The notes beneath the pieces were generated by a model. That model did no database searches. It was not told the DNA's origin and worked only from the letters and a program-made list of their open reading frames with translations. From Psychrobacter pygoscelis (GTDB taxonomy: Bacteria; Pseudomonadota; Gammaproteobacteria; Pseudomonadales; Moraxellaceae), in assembly GCF_004335015.1 (NCBI RefSeq), contig NZ_RQRU01000006.1:107545-171544 (forward strand): DNA of 64,000 nt. Direction: 5' to 3'. The position numbers and the translations under genes are program-made. Within the stretch, counting starts at the first letter, position 1, and each line of letters opens with the position of its first letter. Shown here in pieces: positions 35,851-45,791 of this stretch.

Positions 35851-38800
35851 ATGGCCTATATGAGCAAAAGATACTCACCCTTATATTTAGTAGTAATGAC
35901 GTCTGTGTCATGTGTGGGAATCTATTGTCCATTTGTAGCCGCTGAAGTACCAGACCAAACGGCGAGTACTACGCTCCCATCAGTCGATGTAAACACGACT
36001 CAGCAAGTGTCAGCAGCAGAGAAGCTAGAGCCTATGCTGGTTGGTATAGTGGTCAATGGGAAGGAGCAGGAGAGTCTTGATGCGTTATATAATCCGAACG
36101 TGGATGACAGTCTAAACAGTAAAAATACAGCATACTTTCTATCCGTTAGTGATTTAAGCCGATTAACGGCTATCCGCTTTTCCTCCCTTCCTACCAGCTC
36201 CTCAGCTATAAATTCCTCTGCTCTAAGCTCCTCGCCTAAAAATAATACCGCTGTTCATAAAATTGAAAGCTCAAGCTCCCTTAACTCTGATATTGGTTAT
36301 TACGTTACCACCCCAATTGGTAATGCCACCTTATCAGACCGCCAGGTCATCTCCTATCAAGGCCAAGACTATGTATCATTGCCTGATTTACAGCCGTTAG
36401 GTATTACTGCTGACTTCAGTCAGCAAGACTTAGCCATTATTCTTAATATGGGCTGGCGTCCCTCTCAACAAAATCTATCAGCAGCGGACAAGGACATAGA
36501 TCAGCCGTTAGCTATTGACTACTATCCCAGTCGCGCTGGATTGTTGGGCCTGTCATTTAACAGCACATTCACAGCGAGCGATACTAAGGGTGGTGGCTAT
36601 AATAATGATCATTCGTACAATCAATATTTGTACGCTGATATTGGGGCATTTGGTTATGGACTCGGAGGGATCTGGGGTATTAAGGTCGCAGGTTATGATG
36701 ATGATAATGCTAATGCAAGGAGTGAGAATAACAATAGGGAGTTAGAAAGAGATAGAGTAGATAGTCTTAGCTTCACTAAGACAGCGCTTGATGGTCTGAC
36801 TCACCTGCCATCGGATTGGCAGCGTTGGCAGGTTGACAATCTATACTGGTCTAAGTCAGGACAGCATTTAGCCACTCGGCTTGGTATTAATCAGCCTAAC
36901 GCGTTAGCTCAAGGGGCACAAAATAGTGGTGATGAATTCACTGGGGCATTAGTGGCGTTTAGCAATCGTCAAATCTCCCGGCACCTGTCACGGTTGGATG
37001 AAGACAGTCGGAGTCTATTACAAAATACCAGTCAAGATTATCAGCATTTGACGGGTTCGGGGCAGGTGGGCGGCGTCGCTGAGTTGCGAATTAATGGTCA
37101 GGCAATCGCTCGGGTACAAATTGGCTTAGATGGTCGCTATGAGTTTTTAAATCTTGATGTGAGTCAATTGACACACACAGATAATGTCGTCGAAGTGGCT
37201 ATCTATGCTTATCCACTAGCTCGGCAGCCGCTTGAGGTTAGGTCTATTTTCGTTGGCAAGCGCCGCACGAATGTCGCGACCAATGAGTGGCTGTTAGAAG
37301 CTGGTTTGGGGCGTACTGGCAATCTATTAAGTGATAAGCTGGGTACAACAAGTAAAGGACATACTCAAAGTCATACTGCTGCGCATTTATATTCAGAATA
37401 TGGTGTTAATAACCGCCTAGCGGTACGCGGCGGTATTAATAGCAATATCCTAACCTCGTCAGATAATGATACGTCGCTGTCATGGCATGCTGGTATAAAC
37501 GTTACCCCGTCGGCTTATAGTAATGCCGATCTTAGTTATGCGCATGCGCCTAACCAAGACTTATGGCAAGCGCAGCTGCAATATCAACGTAAGAAATTGT
37601 GGGCAAATTACCAGTACCAGCATAGACGCTACGACTATGATTATCCTAAAGCTCTGATGAGTACTAATCCAAGACAAGCTATAACGGATCAGCGTCACCA
37701 GCTCTTGGTTAGTTATCGACCTAATGATGATACTAGTATTAGTTTAAACCAGTATTATGATGATCCGGCTTCTGCTACTGATATTAATACGGCAGTAGGT
37801 ACGGTTAGTACTGGTATAAACAACACTAATGTCAGTAACACCAAAGTAGGACGTTACGATTTAGATAAATATTATGCTTACGGCAGTATCAATCATCGTT
37901 TTAATGATGCTCTAAATGCAGGGCTTAGTTGGAATAGCCGTGAGGACCGCTATGGCTATCGTCTGCTATGGCAAGATAGTAACCAAACGCGTAAGGGTGA
38001 GAAGCCGTATATTAGCAATACTGTAGGATTGTCCGGTGATAATGATAGTGAGACACTATCGGTACGACATCAATTAAATCAGCGAGCCAGTATTGGGCAA
38101 TCAATCAGTCACTTACATGGTAGCCATAACGTGCTGAACCAAGGCGACTTTAGTTATCGCTTTGATAGTTCAGAGGGACTGGGTCGTGGATTGAAAGGTA
38201 TTAATGCGTTCAATAATTCAGTCAACATTGGTTACAGTGCTTATAAAAATAAACTGGGCTGGCAAGCTGATTGGCAATTAAACCATCGTAATGGGGTTAG
38301 CTTTAGCTTGGGATATAAGCATCGTTATGTTGATGCCATCTCCAATAGTCGGTACGATGATTTAGTAATAGCTGACTCTATTAGCGTCGATAACTCACTA
38401 CCAGCTTGGTCACAGAATAACTATCTATACGCTAAGCTATCATTCGATATGTTTAAAGCACCCAAAAGCCGACTACGATTTGGTAGTTATCCACTCCAGC
38501 AAGGGGGAAGTATCATTGTAGATGTTGAGCATCAAGCTGACCTACCTATAGTCGCAGATAATATGCGCTTTGAGCTAAATAACCAACAAGTGAAGGCAAG
38601 CTTAATCGATAAGCAGGCTGGGCATAGCCAGTATTTAATAAACAATATAAAGGCTGGTGACTATGTGCTAACCACTGATGCTGAAAACTTACCACTTGAA
38701 TATAGTGCCAGCGATCTGCCCACACCGCGCATTCGTGTTAGCAATCATACGCCGACTACTGTGCCTATTACCCTACAAAAGACGTTTGGTATCTCTGGTC

Positions 38801-39018
38801 AAACAACAGACGCTGCGCCAGGAATAAAGATTGATGTTTATCAAGGTGATACCTTGGTGCGGAGTATCACGACAGGCAGCTATGGCTATTTTCAAGTATT
38901 TGGCCTATTACCCAATATCTATACTTTAAAATCGCAAGGCTATGAGACGAAAGATGTCGCTATTAGCAACGACTTTGTCATGCAAGTTTTGCTAGAGTCA
39001 GTAACAACACACCAGTAG
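35851..39018 (+). CDS. Outer-membrane fimbrial usher, TcfC/CS1-like
   Basis: A 1055-residue outer-membrane protein with an N-terminal signal (LYLVVMTSVSCVGIYCPFVAA). A periplasmic N-terminal domain with GIVVNGKEQESLDALYN near residue 65 is followed by a low-complexity serine stretch near 112-130, a domain with YQGQDYVSLPDLQPLG near 168, a plug-like domain (GGVAELRINGQAIARVQIG near 410), a long beta-barrel of alternating hydrophobic strands, and a C-terminal CarboxypepD-reg-like fold (TFGISGQTTDAAPGIKIDVY near 987). This architecture is closer to CS1/TcfC-type ushers than FimD. It should assemble and export the pilin. MAYM and M4 are both possible starts; no clear ribosome site. Confidence 0.78.
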   Translation: MAYMSKRYSPLYLVVMTSVSCVGIYCPFVAAEVPDQTASTTLPSVDVNTTQQVSAAEKLEPMLVGIVVNGKEQESLDALYNPNVDDSLNSKNTAYFLSVSDLSRLTAIRFSSLPTSSSAINSSALSSSPKNNTAVHKIESSSSLNSDIGYYVTTPIGNATLSDRQVISYQGQDYVSLPDLQPLGITADFSQQDLAIILNMGWRPSQQNLSAADKDIDQPLAIDYYPSRAGLLGLSFNSTFTASDTKGGGYNNDHSYNQYLYADIGAFGYGLGGIWGIKVAGYDDDNANARSENNNRELERDRVDSLSFTKTALDGLTHLPSDWQRWQVDNLYWSKSGQHLATRLGINQPNALAQGAQNSGDEFTGALVAFSNRQISRHLSRLDEDSRSLLQNTSQDYQHLTGSGQVGGVAELRINGQAIARVQIGLDGRYEFLNLDVSQLTHTDNVVEVAIYAYPLARQPLEVRSIFVGKRRTNVATNEWLLEAGLGRTGNLLSDKLGTTSKGHTQSHTAAHLYSEYGVNNRLAVRGGINSNILTSSDNDTSLSWHAGINVTPSAYSNADLSYAHAPNQDLWQAQLQYQRKKLWANYQYQHRRYDYDYPKALMSTNPRQAITDQRHQLLVSYRPNDDTSISLNQYYDDPASATDINTAVGTVSTGINNTNVSNTKVGRYDLDKYYAYGSINHRFNDALNAGLSWNSREDRYGYRLLWQDSNQTRKGEKPYISNTVGLSGDNDSETLSVRHQLNQRASIGQSISHLHGSHNVLNQGDFSYRFDSSEGLGRGLKGINAFNNSVNIGYSAYKNKLGWQADWQLNHRNGVSFSLGYKHRYVDAISNSRYDDLVIADSISVDNSLPAWSQNNYLYAKLSFDMFKAPKSRLRFGSYPLQQGGSIIVDVEHQADLPIVADNMRFELNNQQVKASLIDKQAGHSQYLINNIKAGDYVLTTDAENLPLEYSASDLPTPRIRVSNHTPTTVPITLQKTFGISGQTTDAAPGIKIDVYQGDTLVRSITTGSYGYFQVFGLLPNIYTLKSQGYETKDVAISNDFVMQVLLESVTTHQ

Positions 39019-39123
39019 AGTGCCTGAGCTTTGTTATTGAGTTACTTCCACTACTTATTATTAAAATAGTATTAGCGAATTATGAACACTAAAATTACTA
39101 AACATTAGACTAGAGTATCTATT

Positions 39124-39921
39124 ATGTCAAACTGCGCTCTAAAGTCGCTGCACTATGAATGCGTACTGAAAATTAGCACGAAAATTAGCATATTAGTACT
39201 TGCTGGCTGGTTAAGTCCGGCTGTTCTCGCAGCTTGCCCTGCCACCCAAGGTATCAATGTGGAAAGCAAAGTGGTCGGTACCACCAGCAATAACAAAAAA
39301 ATCTACTTTTGTAAACAGGAATTCCCTGATCAGGCATTATTATTTGCCCCTAGTAGAACTGATCTGGTTAATGGCGGTAGTCAAGTTATCGCAAAAGGCA
39401 ACACGCTCCAGACTTTTCCACTGGCTAATAGCATCGATCTTACTGGTTTTAACGTTGGCAATTTGGATTTTAATAGTTTATCCGCTAACTATCCAAACGT
39501 AGATGGCCAGTTTGATTCGCCAAGCTTATTTAATTTTTATATAAAGACAAATAACAATGATGATTGTAGTGGCCAGTATCCAGTAATTAGAAATTACCTA
39601 AGAAACCATCCTAATGTCTTTCAGACCATTCCAGCTTCTGGTACGGCTGCTTCTGATATTAGCTCAACAAGTAGTATTGCCAAGATAAGTGCTGCCAAAC
39701 TACAATCTAACATTGACCCAGCTAAAGAGCTAACGGCGGATATTTATTTTTATCATGCTAATGCTGGTCTAAGTGGTCAGTACTTTACCGAACCGGGGAA
39801 TGGTATTCGAGATCGTTACTGCTGGGTAGGGGTGGGCACTAGACTACAAATACAAGCCAATAGTAGTGTCTTGAAATATTCCGGAGGCTATAGAGTGAGT
39901 GTGGGGGTATTGGTCAACTGA
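39124..39921 (+). CDS. Putative fimbrial tip or minor subunit (exported, unknown family)
   Basis: A 265-residue protein with a late hydrophobic signal (TKISILVLAGWLSPAVLA, cut before ACPATQ). The mature part has four cysteines (in ACPAT, YFCKQE, DDCSGQ and RYCWVG), which could form two disulfides, and ends RVSVGVLVN. I do not recognise the family. As the last gene after pilin, chaperone and usher it is probably an adhesin or tip pilin, as CooD/CblD are in CS1-type systems; that is inference from order only. The long cytoplasmic-looking leader before the signal core suggests the true start could be downstream, but no better codon is visible. Confidence 0.6.
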   Translation: MSNCALKSLHYECVLKISTKISILVLAGWLSPAVLAACPATQGINVESKVVGTTSNNKKIYFCKQEFPDQALLFAPSRTDLVNGGSQVIAKGNTLQTFPLANSIDLTGFNVGNLDFNSLSANYPNVDGQFDSPSLFNFYIKTNNNDDCSGQYPVIRNYLRNHPNVFQTIPASGTAASDISSTSSIAKISAAKLQSNIDPAKELTADIYFYHANAGLSGQYFTEPGNGIRDRYCWVGVGTRLQIQANSSVLKYSGGYRVSVGVLVN

Positions 39922-39981
39922 ACGAGTATCACAGAACTCTCAATATCTAGAAGTCAATTACTCAGTCATCATACATAAATC

Positions 39982-41160
39982 TCACCTAGGCAAGTAAGTC
40001 CGTTTCGTTGTCCAAACAATGGCTAAGCCTAATAACGCTAGTAGCATTACTGTCCAAGGCAAAGATATTGCTCCTATATTTTGTAGCAGTAACGCTCCCG
40101 CTACGCCGGCTGTCGCGATAGCAAGGTTAAAGATAGTCACAAACATCGATTGGGCCACATCAGCGTTGTCACCTGCCGCACCGGCAAGTGCCGTTTGCAA
40201 TAATGTTGGTGCACCACCAAAGGTCAAGCCCCAAAGCGCTATACCGATTATGACCACCACAGGTGAGCCGCCGCCTAAGCCCAATATTAACGCTGCCAAG
40301 GCGAATAGCATAAGACTTCCTAATATCATCAGTCGTAGCCAGCGATCTATGAGTAAACCTGTGAGCCAAATACCAACGATGGCAGATACGCCAAACAGTA
40401 GCAATAAAGCATCTACACGCTGGGCCAAATTGACCGAAGCTAAGAAAGGTTCGATATAGGTATATAGTGTGTTATGCGCCAATATCCAGACGAATAGAGT
40501 GAGGAGTGCAGGCCGGATACCCGGTATCAGAAAGATCTGCCGAATAGAGATGCGCTGCTTTGCAGATTGACCGGCAAAATCAGGAATAACAAGGACAATC
40601 CAGACTAGTAGCAGTAGGGTCATGGCGGACATAATCCAAAACACCCCACGCCAATCAAACATAATACCGAGCCAAGTGCCTAGCGGCACACCGATAGCAA
40701 GGGCAATGGGCTGACCGACGCCAGCTATTGCTAATGCCCGACCCTGTAAATTTGAGGGTGCTAGGCGTAATACGTAACCTGGAAATAGCCCCCAGATCAC
40801 TCCAGCCGCCATCCCAGCCGCAAATCGTGCGCCGATGATAAGCCCATAATGGCTAGATAGGGAGGTGATTATATTGAATAATAAAAGGCTGCCAACGGCG
40901 AATAGAAATAATGGTCTGCGGTTCCAACTGCGCGTGGCGGCAATAATTGGGATAGCAGCAAGCACAGAACCTAAGGCATAAAGGGTAACTAACTGACCTG
41001 CCAGTGCCTTTGACACCCCTAAAGACTCGCTAATCTGCGGCAGCAGTCCTGCCGGAATAGTCTCTGTCATAATGGTGAGAAAGCCGGCTAAGGTGAATAC
41101 GAGTAGCTTCCAGATAGGCAGCTTTGTCGCTGCTAAATGACTGGCTTGGTTAACACTCAT
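39982..41160 (-). CDS. MFS transporter, drug/sugar efflux DHA1-type
   Basis: A 392-residue, 12-helix major facilitator protein. Helix 1 is LLVFTLAGFLTIMTETIPAGLLPQI, the loop 2-3 motif reads ATRSWNRRPLFLFAVG, and motif C-like GVGQPIALAIGVPLGTWLG lies near residue 145. It resembles the AraJ/YdhP/SotB efflux group (DHA1). Substrate cannot be told. It is transcribed convergently with the fimbrial genes, 60 bases from the tip gene, and stands alone as a single-gene unit. The ATG is preceded on its strand by GGGGGGTATAGCA. Confidence 0.87.
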   Translation of the reverse strand: MSVNQASHLAATKLPIWKLLVFTLAGFLTIMTETIPAGLLPQISESLGVSKALAGQLVTLYALGSVLAAIPIIAATRSWNRRPLFLFAVGSLLLFNIITSLSSHYGLIIGARFAAGMAAGVIWGLFPGYVLRLAPSNLQGRALAIAGVGQPIALAIGVPLGTWLGIMFDWRGVFWIMSAMTLLLLVWIVLVIPDFAGQSAKQRISIRQIFLIPGIRPALLTLFVWILAHNTLYTYIEPFLASVNLAQRVDALLLLFGVSAIVGIWLTGLLIDRWLRLMILGSLMLFALAALILGLGGGSPVVVIIGIALWGLTFGGAPTLLQTALAGAAGDNADVAQSMFVTIFNLAIATAGVAGALLLQNIGAISLPWTVMLLALLGLAIVWTTKRTYLPR

Positions 41161-41810
41161 TGCTATACCCCCCTTTGTGAGCTAGCTAGAATAGCAGTTG
41201 TCATGATGGTCACGAAGGGAGCTTTAAAATGCTGCAAATCAATCAAGTTGGGAAAAGGCATAGTGCTGGTTAGGGTCATGATTACGGCTTTAGAAATACT
41301 TTGGGAGCGATAGCGGATTGTATAATAATTAGACTTATTTTTCTGTTATGAGTAATTAACTGAGGAGGGGACTACACATAGATGGGCTACATTATATATC
41401 TTCTTTAATTAACGGCTGAGTGAGCATATTCATGACGTTAGCTTATGTGAGATAAGCCCCTCCCAACCAATAGCCAGCCAGCTGTTTCATAGTGGCTTAT
41501 TGTCGACTCTAAATAAAATAGAGTCGTTATATTATGATGCGGAACGGGTATAAATTTACGCTTACCTCAGTCATCTCATGATCTCTAGCCAGTGAATTTA
41601 TACCCGCTGCTGTTTTATCTACCAGTTTTAAGTAAGATTGATGATAGTGGTACGCTACTAATGTGGTGCTAAAAGCCAAACACCATTAATCACTTATTCT
41701 CTTTAATAATACTTTTTAATACGGAGTGCATTGAGTGAGCCAGTAGGGGTTGTCTGGCTCGGCACACGAATAATGAATTATTTGCGAGATAGGGCTGGTC
41801 AGCTGAGTGG
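41161..41810. other. Gene-free region between the MFS gene and the NERD helicase gene
   Basis: About 650 bases with no credible gene. It includes the promoter side of the minus-strand MFS gene and the best-formed copy of the interspersed repeat (41501-41608), and it ends at the 3' side of the helicase gene. Nothing else is recognised. Confidence 0.6.
41501..41608 (+). repeat. Interspersed hairpin repeat, copy A
   Basis: Two nested palindromic parts. The first is GACTCTA/TAGAGTC (41505-41511 and 41519-41525) with a 7-base loop. The second is a perfect 12-base inverted repeat CGGGTATAAATT/AATTTATACCCG (41545-41556 and 41595-41606) around a 38-base spacer. The same blocks occur in inverted orientation at 56951-57057 and, degraded, near 33742-33925. 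No transposase is encoded, so it is a MITE- or REP-like element. Confidence 0.78.
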
Positions 41811-43703
41811 CTAAAACATCTTGTTTTGCTTATCTATAATCTTCTCTAATTCATCGATATAGAAGTTAGAGCCAGAGTACAGAATGGTTAGATACTCCTT
41901 GGCGCGGCTCATGCCGACATACGCTGTTTTTCTAAGCTCAGGCGAGTCTTCTTTTACCACGCCAAGCCCCAAAAGATAGACATTTCTAAATTCCAGACCC
42001 TTACAGGAGTCTGTCATAAGTACCTTAATACTGGGGTGGAAAAGGTCTAAATTTAGCTTTGAGTCTCGGTCCAAGATAGCACTCACCGATGTCTCACTCA
42101 TCCCTAAGCGAGCGAGCTTACTTTTTAGTTTGGGGATTAAGTGCTTGACGATGTCTCTTTTATTGTCGGACTCCATAATAATGATTGCAAAATCTGACAA
42201 CTCGACGCCACTACTGACATGGCGCTTAATGTCTTCAGCAATGTAGTCCACCATGTCATTGAAAGTCGGTTGTTGAACGAGTAAGGGTACATCGCCTTCA
42301 CGGCAATCGCCATAATCAGGTACTAGCGCCTGATTATCACTTTCTACCTCTAATTCTTCACCTTTAAACGCTGTACAAAGCTCTAAAATCTGGCGGGTAT
42401 TACGATAGCTCTTATTTAACAAGGTCGGTTTCTTGCCCTGAACGTTAATACCTACAGACTTCCAAGTGAAATTTTTTCTACCGAATATGTTCTGAGCAGG
42501 GTCATAACAAAACAACAGGCTATCTTGCTCTGAAAGGATGGTTAATACAGCAGCGATCATATCCTCAGAGAAGTCCTGACCCTCATCGATTAATACCGCA
42601 TCGTATTTGCTGAAGTTTGGATGGTTATTGACATAATTAATCAGGGCGTCAGAACGGCGTTTATTGAAGTCATCCCAACTTTCTTGCGAGCGTTTAGTTA
42701 TCTTAACGTCCGTCAAATCAGGTAATAAGCTGTGATAGTGCTTTACTTCAATGCAGCCGTCACCTTGCGAGGCGTAAGGCTTGATATGGGCATTATTTAG
42801 GCTAGCGCCAAGATGACTTCGTAAAGAGATGTTGAAACAAACCACCAATATGCGCCAATTGGGATTAAACTTGGCCAGATGGCGTGCTCGATAAACAATA
42901 ACTAAGGATTTACCACTGCCTGCTACCCCTTTTAGAATACGATGCCCTGGTCCGATGGACTTAGCAGTAATCTCTTGTTGCTTGTCTAAAACCTTGATGA
43001 GCTCGTCATTATTAAGCACCAAGTCTAAACCAAGTTGTTGTTGAGGGTTGACTCGCAACTCAGGAAAGAGCGCATACCTAACCGCATCAATTTCTTTATT
43101 ATTTAATGGCTGAAATGGGAATTTATGATTGAAGGCGCTGAGTAAGCGATTGATAAAGTCTTTGCGAGACTCTCTATCTTCTACATCGATACGTAAGTCA
43201 TCTTGGAAGAGACACTTTTGATGGCTTAAGATAGCATCGTTCAGTAACCCTGATTTTTCTGCTTGTGCTCTCTCCATACCAGTAAAAATAACACATTCTG
43301 TGGTGGGGAATCTTAGCTTACCTGCATGATTGCCTGTCTTTTGCGTGAGCGAGCGACGTTTTTCTAATAAGTTACGAATCTGCAGCTGCACCGTGCGGGC
43401 TTGTTTTAATGGATTCTCCCTTCTTTGCAGCGTATCGTTGTCCGTTTTGACCGTAAAATAGTTAGGAGATGCCTCTTCGATATAGGATAGGCTCCAGTCT
43501 TTGACCTCGATTAAGATAATGCCGTGATAGCGCGAGAAGATAAGAAAGTCGCCATGTTTACTTTGGACACAGGCGCAAGGGTCATACCATACTGTCCATT
43601 CATCATCTGGTAGTAAGGCTGCCCTTAATAAATTATAAACACGCCTCTCACCTGCGGTAGCTTCTTTCACTTGTCCGATGCTATCAGGAATCATCTGCGC
43701 CAT
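41811..43703 (-). CDS. NERD-domain protein with UvrD/Rep-type superfamily 1 helicase
   Basis: A 630-residue cytoplasmic protein. Residues about 14-120 form a NERD nuclease-related domain (GERRVYNLLRAAL, KHGDFLIFSRYHGIILIEVKDW). A helicase follows: Walker A ILKGVAGSGKS near 258, Walker B-type AVLIDEGQDFSEDM near 365, LLNKSYRNTRQILELC near 425 and the C-terminal TDSCKGLEFRNVYLLG and YVGMSRAKEYLTIL motifs of UvrD-like enzymes. Similar NERD-helicases are scattered in accessory regions and their function is unsettled; a role in DNA repair or phage defence is possible. It stands alone, flanked by repeat-containing and empty DNA. Confidence 0.85.
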   Translation of the reverse strand: MAQMIPDSIGQVKEATAGERRVYNLLRAALLPDDEWTVWYDPCACVQSKHGDFLIFSRYHGIILIEVKDWSLSYIEEASPNYFTVKTDNDTLQRRENPLKQARTVQLQIRNLLEKRRSLTQKTGNHAGKLRFPTTECVIFTGMERAQAEKSGLLNDAILSHQKCLFQDDLRIDVEDRESRKDFINRLLSAFNHKFPFQPLNNKEIDAVRYALFPELRVNPQQQLGLDLVLNNDELIKVLDKQQEITAKSIGPGHRILKGVAGSGKSLVIVYRARHLAKFNPNWRILVVCFNISLRSHLGASLNNAHIKPYASQGDGCIEVKHYHSLLPDLTDVKITKRSQESWDDFNKRRSDALINYVNNHPNFSKYDAVLIDEGQDFSEDMIAAVLTILSEQDSLLFCYDPAQNIFGRKNFTWKSVGINVQGKKPTLLNKSYRNTRQILELCTAFKGEELEVESDNQALVPDYGDCREGDVPLLVQQPTFNDMVDYIAEDIKRHVSSGVELSDFAIIIMESDNKRDIVKHLIPKLKSKLARLGMSETSVSAILDRDSKLNLDLFHPSIKVLMTDSCKGLEFRNVYLLGLGVVKEDSPELRKTAYVGMSRAKEYLTILYSGSNFYIDELEKIIDKQNKMF

Positions 43704-43913
43704 AGGTACGTCCTTGTAGAATAATAATCTTAGATAAATGTTGATAGCGAGCTAAGATACTAATTTATTTAAACTTTTTCAATATTAAAATAAGTAAAAT
43801 AGCGTTTTGTTTTTTCTTTAGCCTATTTATTAAGCATGGGACACCCTAAGTAATTAGCGGTGATACTATAAAAATACTCATAAAAACTTACCAACAATCG
43901 TTAAGGACGGCGA

Positions 43914-44698
43914 ATGATTGAACCTTGCTCTTCTCTAAAATCTACACCTACCTTTTTAGCAGATATAGACCAACCGCTGCTCAGCGAAGAGCTTAATGAT
44001 GAAGTCGTAACCCTCACTCTAAACCGCCCTAAACAGTTCAATGCGTTATCTGTAGATATGTCATCGGCTTTTCAATCTGAGTTGCAGGCTAGCGCCGATG
44101 ATGACAAAATTCGTATCGCAGTCCTTCAGGCTCATGGTAAAGCGTTCTATGCTGGTCATAATCGCAAAGAGATGCGCGCTAACCGCGATAAATCTTTTTA
44201 CAACCGCTTATTTGAGCAATGCAATCAAGTAATGCTAACCATCAATCGAATGCCACAAGTGGTGATTGCCAAAGTCCAAGGTATCGCTACTGCTGCAGGC
44301 TGTCAGTTGGTCGCCGTGTGTGATTTAGCCATTGCCGCAGACACAGCTAGGTTCGCCACCTCTGGTATCAATGTCGGCTTGTTTTGCTCGACACCCGCCG
44401 TCGCCATCAGTCGAACTGATCGCCTAAGCAGGCCTTCGAGATGTTAATTACGGGAGAGTTCATCGATGCCCAAACGGCAAAGCAGCAAGGGCTGATCAAT
44501 CGCGTAGCGTCTGCAGATCAATTAGACGCGGTCCTGCAAAATCTGGTCGATGCTATCGTCCAACAATTGAGCATGAGTCTGCCGGATGCTTATGACTTTG
44601 CTAAAGATGTTATGGTTGACAATATGATGGTCAAAGATGTGATTGAGGGTATTGATGCCTTTATTGACAAGCGCCCCGCTGTTTGGACAGGGTGTTAA
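43914..44698 (+). pseudogene. Enoyl-CoA hydratase/isomerase family gene, frameshifted
   Basis: The first part (43914-44447, 177 residues) has the crotonase fold: VTLTLNRPKQFNALS, FYAGHNRKEMR (oxyanion-hole region) and IATAAGCQLVAVCDLAIAAD. After STPAVAISR the frame goes wrong and stops. The continuation, KQAFEMLITGEFIDAQTAKQQGLINRV and on to FIDKRPAVWTGC, is in another frame and ends at 44698. A single base change in number near 44415-44430 would rejoin them into one protein of about 260 residues, the normal family size. It is therefore a recent frameshift or a sequencing error. The closest subgroup seems to be EchA/ECHDC3-like. It lies just before a CitE-like gene in the same direction. Confidence 0.85.
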
Positions 44699-44793
44699 GG
44701 TAACTTTTACCACCGTTACTTAAGAATGGCTTAGCATAAGATAGGCATTTGCAATATGACCGTTAATTTAATTTGATTTTTAAGGATAAAAGT

Positions 44794-45663
44794 ATGGTTG
44801 CCTTAAAGGGTGCTTTGCCAAAAGATACCAAAGCGATTATTGTTGAGTTAGAGAATAACAAAACCTGGTTGTTTGTACCCGCTACTAAGATGGCACTAGT
44901 AGCCAAAGCATTCAAATGCGGGGCTGATTCGGTCATCGTAGATTTAGAAGATACAGTGAATTTAGTAGATAAGGCATCCGCACGCGCTGCGTTAAAATAC
45001 TATTATAATAGTGCAGACTATTGCCCAGTTTGGGTGCGTATCAATCAGTCAAGTAGCCCAGCATTCGCTGAAGACATTAAGGCATGCCGACTGATGCCTA
45101 ATCTTGCTGGCGTTATACTGGCCAAAGCTGAGCAAGCTGCTGATATTGAGTATGTCTATCAAGTGAGCGGATTGCCTGTTATCGCACAAATAGAGAGTGT
45201 CAAAGGCTTATATCATATGGATGCTATGGCAAAGGCCTCAGGACTTGTCGCTTTTAGCTATGGTTTTTTAGATTTGTGCAATGATATGCAGGTTCAGGTG
45301 GGTACACCAGCGGCCGATATCGTGGCCAACCAAATCCGCTATCAGCTGATTCTCACCTCTAAAGTCCACGGTCTATTAGCGCCTATTGATACAGTCTATC
45401 CCGACTTCAAGGATAGCGAAGGGCTAAGTCAACGAGTGCGGCTGTGGTCACAGATGGGCATGTCGGGCATGCTTTGTATTCACCCGAATCAAGTAGCGAT
45501 AGTTAAAGACGCTCTACAACCCACAACAGCTGAGCTTGACTTTGCTAAGCGGGTAATAGAGGAGTATGAGCGTTCTAGTCAAGCAGTATTCGAAATAGAC
45601 GGTAATATGGTGGATGGACCGGTGATTGAGCGCTGTTATCAGTTGCTTAGTGAGAAGGGTTAG
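44794..45663 (+). CDS. CitE-like HpcH/HpaI aldolase family lyase
   Basis: A 289-residue TIM-barrel protein of the citrate lyase beta/malyl-CoA lyase group: NKTWLFVPATKMALVAKAF, the metal-site acid in VIVDLEDTVNLVDKA, VWVRINQSSS, IAQIESVKGLYHM (glutamate ligand) and SGMLCIHPNQVAIV near the C-terminus. It probably cleaves or forms a C-C bond in a 3-hydroxyacyl-CoA such as citramalyl- or malyl-CoA. No citDF partners are present, so it is a stand-alone CitE paralogue. The ATG at 44794 is served by AAGGA; a TTG at 44773 is the longer alternative. The adjacent crotonase gene suggests shared acyl-CoA metabolism. Confidence 0.83.
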   Translation: MVALKGALPKDTKAIIVELENNKTWLFVPATKMALVAKAFKCGADSVIVDLEDTVNLVDKASARAALKYYYNSADYCPVWVRINQSSSPAFAEDIKACRLMPNLAGVILAKAEQAADIEYVYQVSGLPVIAQIESVKGLYHMDAMAKASGLVAFSYGFLDLCNDMQVQVGTPAADIVANQIRYQLILTSKVHGLLAPIDTVYPDFKDSEGLSQRVRLWSQMGMSGMLCIHPNQVAIVKDALQPTTAELDFAKRVIEEYERSSQAVFEIDGNMVDGPVIERCYQLLSEKG

Positions 45664-45791
45664 CTTGCTGATTGAAGCGGTGGTGATGAGTTATTTTTAG
45701 ACTTATAGGTATAGTAGATTGATATTGGCAACAATAAAGCTTGCACACTCTAGCAAATATAGACTCTAAAAATAGTCTCTATCAATCACTA

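Noticed and set aside
40019..40459. 146-residue plus-strand frame inside the MFS gene
   Set aside because: It is antisense to a clear 12-helix transporter; composition (Pro/Ser/Ala-rich) is typical of a shadow frame.
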